From Desulfobacterales bacterium (GTDB lineage: Bacteria; Desulfobacterota; Desulfobacteria; Desulfobacterales; RPRI01): DNA of 11,937 nt. The notes below the pieces were generated by a model. That model was not told the DNA's origin and did no database searches. It saw only the letters and a list, made by a program, of their open reading frames with translations. The stretch's first letter is position 1, and every line of letters begins with the position of its first letter. Location of the stretch: NCBI GenBank assembly GCA_020052975.1, contig JAGVOC010000161.1, positions 1-11,937 of the forward strand, in the 5' to 3' direction. The translations under genes and the position numbers were made by a program. Shown here in pieces: positions 6,191 to 11,937 of the stretch.

Positions 6191-7230
6191 CAAAACAAGC
6201 ACTTAATGCAATAGACCTATTTGCAGGCTGTGGAGGATTATCCGAAGGACTAAGACAAGCCGGATTCAAAGTTATTGCTGGGGTTGAAGCAGACAAGTAT
6301 GCCGCCAAAGCTTTCCAAATGAACCATCAGGATACTGCTCTTTTTGAAGAAGATATACGAAAACTAGACACAAACAAAATATCGGGATTACTTAAAGGGG
6401 CTCCATTACACCTTCTTGCTGGATGTCCGCCTTGTCAGGGCTTTTCGTCTATCAGAAAGTTAAATCGTAAGGCACCTGTATTTGATGAAAGAAACAAACT
6501 TATTTTGGAGTATTATAGGTTTGTTGAAAAATTGCAACCGCTGACTGTAATGATGGAAAACGTACCGGGTTTAATGGATTATGTTTTATTTAAAAAAGTT
6601 ATTTTTAACTTGGGGGAAATCGGATATTCGGTTCATTATAAGGTGGTTGATATTGCACGATACGGCGTCCCTCAACGAAGAAAGAGGTTAGTGCTTATCG
6701 GTTCGAGAATCGGGAGGATCAAAATTGTTGACGGCAGTGATGCAGTGAAAACCGTGGGAGATACCATCGGGGATATGCAGGGAATCGATATCGAAAAAGA
6801 TGAGCTCCATAAAATATATCCTAATCATTCTCCCCGTATTCAGCGAATGATATCGTTGATACCTAAAAACGGAGGTGGCAGAATGTCATTGCCGGATGAA
6901 TACATTCTGGATTGTCATAGGAAAAAAAATGTGGGGTTTAATGATGTATACGGCAGGTTGTGGTGGGATAGAGTATCGTCTACGATTACAGGCGGATGTT
7001 TAAACCCTTCAAAAGGGAGATTCCTCCATCCGATTGAAGACAGGTGTATTACGGCACGAGAGGCGGCGTTATTGCAAACATTTCCGATGACGTACAAGTT
7101 CCCCATCGATGTACCTATCAGTAAACTTGCCTTGTTGATCGGTAACGCGCTCCCGCCGTCTTTCAGTAAGATTCACGCGGAGAGCATTATTCAACATATA
7201 ATAGAAAATTATGGTCGATATTTTCAATAA
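6187..7230 (+). CDS. DNA (cytosine-5-)-methyltransferase
   Basis: 347 residues with the full ordered set of C5-cytosine methylase motifs: motif I IDLFAGCGGLSEGL (9-22), IV GCPPCQGFSS with catalytic C83, VI MMENVPGL (E124), VIII YGVPQRRKRLVLIGS (159-173), IX REAALLQTFP (291-300) and X LIGNALPP (317-324). The variable target-recognition region lies between VIII and IX, roughly 175-275, ending in GRLWWDRVSSTITGG. The target sequence cannot be read from this. It is coupled to the GHKL gene (4-bp ATGA overlap) and overlaps vsr by 20 bp. Pairing with vsr is typical, since Vsr repairs the T:G mismatches that arise from 5-methylcytosine deamination. No conventional type II restriction endonuclease gene is next to it, so it may be a modification partner of the GHKL protein or a solitary methylase. 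Confidence 0.95.
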   Translation: MTKQALNAIDLFAGCGGLSEGLRQAGFKVIAGVEADKYAAKAFQMNHQDTALFEEDIRKLDTNKISGLLKGAPLHLLAGCPPCQGFSSIRKLNRKAPVFDERNKLILEYYRFVEKLQPLTVMMENVPGLMDYVLFKKVIFNLGEIGYSVHYKVVDIARYGVPQRRKRLVLIGSRIGRIKIVDGSDAVKTVGDTIGDMQGIDIEKDELHKIYPNHSPRIQRMISLIPKNGGGRMSLPDEYILDCHRKKNVGFNDVYGRLWWDRVSSTITGGCLNPSKGRFLHPIEDRCITAREAALLQTFPMTYKFPIDVPISKLALLIGNALPPSFSKIHAESIIQHIIENYGRYFQ

Positions 7231-7624
7231 TAAGAAACGGTCCGAAATAATGAGCAACATTACCGGCAAAAATACAAAGCCGGAACTTTTGGTTAGAAAA
7301 GCGCTTTTTTCAGAAGGCTACAGATATCGTTTGCATAGAAAAGACTTGCCGGGAAACCCTGATATTGTTTTTCCAAGTGGAAAAAAGGCTATTTTTATTA
7401 ACGGCTGTTTCTGGCATGGTCATAATTGTAAAAAGGCGGCATTACCTGAAAGCAATAAGCAATTTTGGAAGAAGAAAATTAATGGCAATGTGAAAAGAGA
7501 CAAAACGAATTCAGGTAAATTGGAACAGATTGGATGGAAGAGTTTTGTAGTTTGGCAATGTGAAATAAAAAAAAGCACTCTTGAAAAAAAGATCAAACAG
7601 ATAAAGATGTTTTTGAAAGAATAA
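7211..7624 (+). CDS. vsr: Very short patch repair endonuclease (Vsr)
   Basis: 137 residues, the standard Vsr length. Vsr nicks next to T:G mismatches made by deamination of 5-methylcytosine. Visible features: N-terminal KRSEIMSNITGKNTKPEL with E25; GNPDIVF with the catalytic D51; and INGCFWHGHNC (63-73), which carries C66, F67, W68, H69, H71 and C73. C117 in VVWQCEI completes the structural zinc set C66/H71/C73/C117 at the same numbers as in E. coli Vsr. Position 64 is Asn where E. coli Vsr has the active-site His. The ATG at 7211 was chosen over a later Met14 because the N-terminal residues align with the family. It overlaps the methylase by 20 bp and lies 4 bp before res. In restriction loci, Vsr-fold proteins can also act as restriction nucleases; that is an alternative here. 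Confidence 0.93.
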   Translation: MVDIFNNKKRSEIMSNITGKNTKPELLVRKALFSEGYRYRLHRKDLPGNPDIVFPSGKKAIFINGCFWHGHNCKKAALPESNKQFWKKKINGNVKRDKTNSGKLEQIGWKSFVVWQCEIKKSTLEKKIKQIKMFLKE

Positions 7625-7628
7625 AAGG

Positions 7629-9431
7629 ATGAAACTCCATTTCGACCCGCACCAGCAATTTCAGCTCGACGCAATAGATTCCATAGTTGGAATCTTTGAA
7701 GGGCAACCTTTAAATCATGGCGATTTTGATTTTTCCATTACCCATGCAGGTTATCTTTTTCAGGAAGGCGGCATCGGCAACCGCCTGACGCTGAGCGAGG
7801 AACAGATCCTTGAAAACGTAAAAACGATTCAAAAGAAAAACGAACTTGTTGTTTCGACAAAACTGGACGGCATGAATTTTTCCGTTGAGATGGAAACAGG
7901 CACGGGCAAAACCTATGTCTATCTGCGCACAATCTACGAGCTGAATAAAGAATACGGGTTTAAAAAGTTTGTTATCGTTGTTCCCTCCATTGCCATCCGC
8001 GAGGGCGTGTTAAAGAATCTCGAAATCACCTTTGAGCATTTCCAGAACCTCTATGACAGAACCCCTGTTAATTTTGACGTGTACGACTCCAGGCGGGTTT
8101 CCAATTTAAGAAATTTCGCTATCAGCAACAACATTCAGATTCTTGTTATCAATATCGATTCCTTTGCCAAGGATGAGAACATCATCAATAAACCCAATGA
8201 CAAGCTGACCGGCAAAAGACCGATTGAATTTATTCAGGCGACATCTCCCATTGTAATTGTGGATGAACCGCAGAACATGGAAACTGAGATAAGAAGAAAT
8301 GCTATTGCAAACCTGAACCAGCTTTGTACCCTGCGCTATTCGGCCACTCATACCAGCCGCTATAATATGGTTTACAGTCTTGACCCTGTAAAAGCCTACG
8401 ATCTTGGACTGGTCAAACAGATAGAAGTGGATTCAATTGTTACGGAAAATGATTTTAATGAGGCGTTTCTATGTCTTGAAAAAGTAACCGCTACCAAAAC
8501 CGGAACTTCTGCAAAGATAAAAATAGATGTAAATACAAGCAACGGCGTCAAGCGAAAGACCGTTACTGCTAAAATCGGCGATGATTTATACGATTTGTCC
8601 AACAAACGGGAAATATACAAAAACGGCTATATAATAAACGGCATTGATGTGGCTGACGGTTTTATTGAACTTTCAAACGGCGAAACCGTGTTTGCCGGAG
8701 ATACATTGGGCGGTCTTTCGGATGAGGTTATGAAAGTCCAGATAAAAAAGACCGTAGAGGAGCATTTCTTAAAGGAAAGAAGATTTAAGGATAAGGGGAT
8801 AAAGGTACTTTCACTTTTCTTTATCGACAGGGTGGCAAACTATCGCGCTTATGCTGCGGACGGCAGTCCGGTTAAAGGTAAATTTGCTCTCTGGTTCGAG
8901 GAAATGTATCGGGGAATTTCCGGCAAAGCATCTTATAAGGGAATAATCCCTTTCGAACCTGATGAAGTTCATAACGGATATTTTTCACAGGATAAAATAG
9001 GCAAGTGGAGCGATACAAAGGGCAATACAATAGCGGATGACGACACGTTTAAGCTGATCATGAAAGATAAAGAACGGCTTCTGGATGTCAATGAGCCTTT
9101 GCGTTTTATCTTCAGTCATTCGGCTTTGCGTGAAGGCTGGGACAATCCCAATGTCTTTCAGATTTGCACCTTGAACGAGACACACTCGGAGCTTAAAAAA
9201 CGTCAGGAAATCGGCAGGGGATTGCGGCTTTCCGTTAACCAGGAAGGCTTTCGTATACAGGATAACAATATTAACCGTTTGACGGTTGTCGCTAATGAGG
9301 CATATGAAGATTTTGCCAGACAACTTCAAACGGAAATAGAAGAGGACTGCGGGGTATCCTTTAAAGGCAGAATCAAAAACAAGCGGGAACGGGCGACTGT
9401 CAAATATCGCAAAGGATTTGAACTGGATTAG
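7629..9431 (+). CDS. res: Type III restriction enzyme Res subunit, helicase part (cut off by an in-frame TAG)
   Basis: 600 residues of a type III Res subunit, the ATP-dependent superfamily 2 translocase that works with Mod to cleave foreign DNA. The N-terminus MKLHFDPHQQFQLDAIDSIV is intact. Walker A is METGTGKT (88-95), motif II IVDEPQNM (210-217), motif III YSATHTSRY (237-245), motif V SALREGWDNPNVF (498-510) and motif VI QEIGRGLRLS (526-535). The ATG follows vsr by 4 bp, with an AAAGG site overlapping the vsr stop. The frame ends at TAG 9429-9431 just after GFELD, where family members continue into the nuclease domain. Codons directly after the stop keep the family sequence in the same frame, so one nonsense change separates helicase from nuclease. 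As written, the product can translocate at best but not cleave. Confidence 0.9.
   Translation: MKLHFDPHQQFQLDAIDSIVGIFEGQPLNHGDFDFSITHAGYLFQEGGIGNRLTLSEEQILENVKTIQKKNELVVSTKLDGMNFSVEMETGTGKTYVYLRTIYELNKEYGFKKFVIVVPSIAIREGVLKNLEITFEHFQNLYDRTPVNFDVYDSRRVSNLRNFAISNNIQILVINIDSFAKDENIINKPNDKLTGKRPIEFIQATSPIVIVDEPQNMETEIRRNAIANLNQLCTLRYSATHTSRYNMVYSLDPVKAYDLGLVKQIEVDSIVTENDFNEAFLCLEKVTATKTGTSAKIKIDVNTSNGVKRKTVTAKIGDDLYDLSNKREIYKNGYIINGIDVADGFIELSNGETVFAGDTLGGLSDEVMKVQIKKTVEEHFLKERRFKDKGIKVLSLFFIDRVANYRAYAADGSPVKGKFALWFEEMYRGISGKASYKGIIPFEPDEVHNGYFSQDKIGKWSDTKGNTIADDDTFKLIMKDKERLLDVNEPLRFIFSHSALREGWDNPNVFQICTLNETHSELKKRQEIGRGLRLSVNQEGFRIQDNNINRLTVVANEAYEDFARQLQTEIEEDCGVSFKGRIKNKRERATVKYRKGFELD
9429..9431 (+). 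other. In-frame amber codon interrupting res
   Basis: TAG lies between GFELD and KFREIWDKIKHQTTYKVDYD, with no change of frame. The downstream codons 9432-9533 are open and read as Res sequence. Possible causes are a nonsense mutation (from AAG, GAG, CAG or similar), a base-call error in the assembly, or amber readthrough, including pyrrolysine decoding. Nothing nearby shows a stem-loop that would favour readthrough. Confidence 0.85.
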
Positions 9432-9533
9432 AAATTCAGGGAAATTTGGGACAAGATAAAACATCAGACAACCTATAAAGTTGATTATGATACGTCCGAG
9501 CTCATTAGAAAGGCCTCAAAAGCGCTCAACCAA

Positions 9534-10253
9534 ATGCCTGAAATAAAAAAAGCCGTGATTAAAGCGACAAAAACGGCCCTCAAGTTTGACGATGCCGGGA
9601 TTGTAGCCGACATAAAGGCATCATATGTCACGGCGTTTGACGGCGTTTTCGGGATACCCGATGTGCTGTTTTACATTCAGGAAAGAACAGGACTGACCCG
9701 TTCAACCATTCTTGAAATTTTATTAAAGTCAGGTAGAGCCGGCGAAGTAATGATCAATCCCCAGCTTTTCCTAGATAATGTCGTTTCGGCCATTAACGAT
9801 GTATTGACCGATCTGATGATTGACGGTATCAAGTACGAGAAGATAGGCGCAAAAGAATATGAGATGCGGTTGTTTCAAGATTATGATATTCATTTAAACG
9901 AGCTGACTTTTCAAATTTCAAAGGAGAATAAGACCATTTACAGTAACCTTGTCCCGCTTGATTCCGGCGTGGAATACAATTTTGCCAGAGAATGTGAAAG
10001 CCGTGATGATATAGAATTTTATTTCAAGCTGCCTTTCTGGTTTGAAATCCAGACGCCCATCGGGGCCTATAACCCGGATTGGGCTTTGATAAAGAAGAAT
10101 GAAAAGACCGTTTACTTTGTTGCCGAGACAAAATCGGCAGGGCAGGAGCTAAGGCCGAGCGAAAAAAGAAAAATAAAATGCGGATATGCGCATTTTAACG
10201 AGTTTGAAGATGTGGAATACAGACAGGTTTCAACAGTGGGAGAATTGAATTAA
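9534..10253 (+). CDS. res: Type III restriction enzyme Res subunit, nuclease part (same frame as helicase part)
   Basis: Continues res after the amber codon. The Res homology starts at once after the stop (9432, KFREIWDKIKHQTTYK), but the first ATG is at 9534, giving 239 residues. The nuclease core is the PD-(D/E)XK motif: NPDWALI with D182 and FVAETKS with E198 and K200. GYAHF followed by a terminal beta-alpha piece closes the domain, as in Res proteins. With the helicase part and the 34 codons between, the restored protein would be about 874 codons, within the normal range for Res. There is no ribosome-binding site before the ATG at 9534 (CAACCAA), so independent translation is doubtful and a pseudogene fragment is more likely. 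It ends at TAA 10251-10253, at the right border of the island. Confidence 0.75.
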   Translation: MPEIKKAVIKATKTALKFDDAGIVADIKASYVTAFDGVFGIPDVLFYIQERTGLTRSTILEILLKSGRAGEVMINPQLFLDNVVSAINDVLTDLMIDGIKYEKIGAKEYEMRLFQDYDIHLNELTFQISKENKTIYSNLVPLDSGVEYNFARECESRDDIEFYFKLPFWFEIQTPIGAYNPDWALIKKNEKTVYFVAETKSAGQELRPSEKRKIKCGYAHFNEFEDVEYRQVSTVGELN

Positions 10254-10277
10254 AACCGATTTCGCACTTTGTGTGCT

Positions 10278-10304
10278 CCTGTGGAAAAACAGGCAAGTTT
10301 TTTT
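10278..10304 (+). terminator. Possible Rho-independent terminator after res
   Basis: CCTGT-GGAAAA-ACAGG forms a 5-bp stem with a 6-nt loop, followed after CAAG by seven T. The stem is short and the T-run starts 4 nt late, so it is a weak candidate. The position, 25 bp after the res stop and 20 bp before the next start, fits the end of the island transcript. Confidence 0.35.
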
Positions 10305-10323
10305 AAAGATAGGGGGTTGAAGG

Positions 10324-10542
10324 ATGCCAATATATGAATATAAATGCGATCTTTGTGGGAAAGAGTTTGAGGAACTGGTCTTAGGGTCATCTCCGAAGGT
10401 AAATTGTCCAAAATGTAAAAAGGCAAAGGTTACGAAGTTGATGTCTGCCTGTAGCTTCAAAAGCGGCGGTAATTTTTCAAGCTCTGCCGGGGACAGTAGT
10501 TGTGGAACTTGTTCATCACACAATTGCAGTTCGTGTCATTAA
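10324..10542 (+). CDS. FmdB-family zinc-ribbon protein
   Basis: 72 residues beginning MPIYEYKCDLCGKEFE, the signature of the FmdB/CxxC_CxxC_SSSS regulatory-protein family. The zinc ribbon is CDLC (8-11) with CPKC (28-31). The remainder is a Ser-rich segment and a Cys/His-rich tail (CGTCSSHNCSSCH), which could bind a second metal. A good ribosome-binding site (AGGGGGTTGAAGG) precedes the ATG. Members are small cytoplasmic proteins often called regulators after FmdB of methylotrophs, but a general function is not established. Here it is 67 bp ahead of the siroheme/cytochrome genes, on the same strand. Confidence 0.85.
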   Translation: MPIYEYKCDLCGKEFEELVLGSSPKVNCPKCKKAKVTKLMSACSFKSGGNFSSSAGDSSCGTCSSHNCSSCH

Positions 10543-10556
10543 AGTTGGCTCTGAAA

Positions 10557-10582
10557 ACTTGAACCCTTGACCCCTTGAATCC
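10557..10582 (+). repeat. Short tandem repeat, three 8-bp units
   Basis: ACTTGAAC, CCTTGACC and CCTTGAAT follow one another and end in CC, between fmdB-like and the siroheme gene. The unit is degenerate. A T-run follows (10583-10588) but there is no stem. It looks like intergenic low-complexity sequence without an evident role. Confidence 0.4.
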
Positions 10583-10609
10583 TTTTTTGCAACTAAATAG
10601 GAGAAGAAC

Positions 10610-11272
10610 TTGAGGTACTACCCGATAAATATAGACATAACAGACAAGAGATGTGTTGTACTGGGTGGCGGAGGGGTTGCTGAAAGGAAGGTAGAATCAC
10701 TTTTAAGATGCAGGGGAAGAGTCACTGTAATAAGTCCTGATTTGACCCCCCGGTTAAAAGAGCTCCTATCCCATAGCAAAATCCAACATTTATGCAGAGA
10801 GTACCAGAGAGGAGATTTTGAGGGTGACTTCCTGGTTTTTGTTGCCACTAATGATTCCGGGGTAAATGCCGAGGCCAGCAAGGAGGCTCTGGAAAAAGGA
10901 ATTCTGGTTAATACAGTAGACACACCAGAGAGATGTAACTTTGTCGTCCCTTCTGTGGTAGATCGAGATGATTTGGTTATAACCGTCTCTACCTCTGGAA
11001 AAAGTCCTGCCCTTGCTAAAAAAATAAGGGAAGAGCTGGAAGCCATCTACGGAGAGGAGTATAGTATCTTTCTGACCATAATGGGTGCTGTACGCGAAAG
11101 GCTGTTAAAGGCGAGTAACAATTCAGAAAAAAACAGAACAATATTTTACAGACTGGTAGACTCAAATATGCTTGATCTTATAAAGGAAGGGAAAAAGGAT
11201 AAGGTGGATAGTATCCTATTGGAGCTACTGGGTGAGGGGTACTCCTTGGGTGAATTGGGGATCGGCCTCTAA
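10610..11272 (+). CDS. Precorrin-2 dehydrogenase / sirohydrochlorin ferrochelatase (CysG N-terminal / Met8-like)
   Basis: 220 residues, the size of stand-alone siroheme-synthase N-terminal enzymes. It oxidises precorrin-2 to sirohydrochlorin with NAD+ and may insert iron to give siroheme, the cofactor of sulfite and nitrite reductases. The NAD-binding Rossmann motif is VVLGGGGVAERKVESLL (16-32). VFVATND, LVNTVDTPERCNFVVPSV and LVITVSTSGKSPALAKKIREELE are the next family blocks; the last contains the Ser-Pro-Ala segment after the aspartate-bearing dehydrogenase core. The start is TTG with TAGGAGAA upstream, fixed by the YYPI opening of the family. The methyltransferase half of CysG is absent, so a separate CobA would be needed. 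It is followed by the CcsA-like gene after 20 bp, the order known from Geobacter-type hem operons. Confidence 0.92.
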   Translation: MRYYPINIDITDKRCVVLGGGGVAERKVESLLRCRGRVTVISPDLTPRLKELLSHSKIQHLCREYQRGDFEGDFLVFVATNDSGVNAEASKEALEKGILVNTVDTPERCNFVVPSVVDRDDLVITVSTSGKSPALAKKIREELEAIYGEEYSIFLTIMGAVRERLLKASNNSEKNRTIFYRLVDSNMLDLIKEGKKDKVDSILLELLGEGYSLGELGIGL

Positions 11273-11292
11273 GTGTTATAAGGGTTTCAAAG

Positions 11293-11937
11293 ATGAATAC
11301 ATTATTTTTCAAGATCGTATTGGTCTTTTATTTAGCCGGAACATTCAGCTATCTATTGTACCTGTTTAAACAAAGACCCCGTATTTCTAAGGCTGCCACT
11401 ATTATCCTGACCAGTGGTTTTGTCTTTCATACCATAAGTTTAATCCTGAGATATCTTGAAGCGGGGTACACCCCAATCACCAACCTTTATGAAGCACCTT
11501 CATTCTTAGCATGGGCAATAGTTGGTGTCTACCTGTTTATTCAATTTAAATACAGGATTACTTCTCTTGGCTCTTTTATCTCACCTGTTGCATCTATCTT
11601 AACCCTTGTCTCTTCTGCCTTTTCCAAAGAGATTGTCCCTCTCTCGCCTGTATTGAGGAGCTCCTGGCTGCCTATTCATGTAATTCTGGCATTTCTAGGC
11701 GATGCTATTTTTGCCCTGGCCTTCTGTGCCGGAGTTATGTACCTGATACAGGAACATCAGATAAAGTCAAAAAAGATAGGCTCCTTTTACCATAGGCTGC
11801 CCTCTTTAAAGCTACTGGATGATATAAATCATTATTCCCTAACTATAGGGTTCCTCTTGCTTACCATGGCAATGGTTACCGGTTCAATATGGGCAAGGCA
11901 CGCATGGGGAGCTTTCTGGAGCTGGGATGCCAAACAG
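11293..11937 (+). CDS. ccsA: Cytochrome c assembly protein, CcsA/ResC/HemX-like (3' end outside window)
   Basis: The first 215 residues of a polytopic membrane protein; the family is about 270-280 residues, so roughly 60 are beyond the window edge. Hydrophobic helices are visible near 5-25 (FKIVLVFYLAGTFSYLLYLF), 35-55, 70-90, 95-110, 125-150 and 180-200. The signature WARHAWGAFWSWDAKQ at the end is the tryptophan-rich WWD-type haem-handling motif of CcmC/CcmF/CcsA proteins on the outer membrane face. CcsA with CcsB/ResB exports haem and ligates it to apocytochrome c; HemX variants sit in haem operons and affect glutamyl-tRNA reductase levels. Both are possible here, since it follows the siroheme gene and hemA would be the expected next gene. 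The ATG has a weak site (AGGGTTTCAAAG). Confidence 0.88.
   Translation, partial: MNTLFFKIVLVFYLAGTFSYLLYLFKQRPRISKAATIILTSGFVFHTISLILRYLEAGYTPITNLYEAPSFLAWAIVGVYLFIQFKYRITSLGSFISPVASILTLVSSAFSKEIVPLSPVLRSSWLPIHVILAFLGDAIFALAFCAGVMYLIQEHQIKSKKIGSFYHRLPSLKLLDDINHYSLTIGFLLLTMAMVTGSIWARHAWGAFWSWDAKQ

Noticed and set aside
8985..9464. 159-residue open frame on the minus strand
   Set aside because: It lies wholly opposite the Res helicase motifs V-VI and has no recognisable domain; it is a shadow of the + strand gene.
10618..11046. 142-residue open frame on the minus strand
   Set aside because: It is antisense to the well-conserved siroheme enzyme, with Ser/Leu/Thr-rich composition typical of shadow frames.

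Overview
The window looks like chromosome from an anaerobic or metal-handling bacterium of Desulfobacterota or Nitrospirota type. This is inferred from gene content only: nickel-pincer cofactor genes (larB, larC), an FmdB-type zinc ribbon, a stand-alone precorrin-2 dehydrogenase and a CcsA/HemX-type cytochrome c assembly gene. No 16S rRNA or marker gene fixes the lineage. All genes read on the + strand. A moderately GC housekeeping background flanks a more AT-rich central restriction-modification island.

Left flank (1-3492). After a 19-codon tail of an unidentified gene come a PaaI-like hotdog thioesterase, a short MITE-like insertion that duplicates the thioesterase stop codon region, a metallophosphoesterase, and a translationally coupled larB-larC pair. 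LarB makes the carboxylated, dephosphorylated nicotinate precursor of the nickel-pincer nucleotide and LarC inserts nickel. LarE and LarA are not in the window.

Central island (about 3493-10304). It is a mosaic. It opens with the 3' part of a type III methyltransferase gene (mod) that has lost its catalytic N-terminal half and carries an in-frame 24-nt repeat insertion. A 28-bp perfect palindrome follows, then a second diverged copy of the mod 3' end. Next is a tightly coupled three-gene module: a GHKL ATPase with a C-terminal Ymh/HEPN-like domain carrying an RxxxxH motif, a cytosine-5 DNA methyltransferase, and a Vsr nuclease (overlaps of 4 and 20 bp). Four bases after vsr begins a type III restriction gene (res), cut by a single in-frame TAG between its helicase and PD-(D/E)XK nuclease parts. 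The simplest reading is that a GHKL/Dcm/Vsr defence module sits between the mod and res ends of a type III system whose own genes are decaying. The less conservative reading is a composite system in which the helicase now works with the module.

Right flank (10324-11937). An FmdB-like zinc-ribbon protein is followed by the siroheme-synthase N-terminal enzyme and the 5' part of a CcsA/HemX-like membrane protein that runs off the window. This is the beginning of a tetrapyrrole/cytochrome c operon of the kind found in Geobacter-like bacteria. No rRNA, tRNA or CRISPR array was seen, and no stretch longer than about 200 bp is without a gene or gene remnant.
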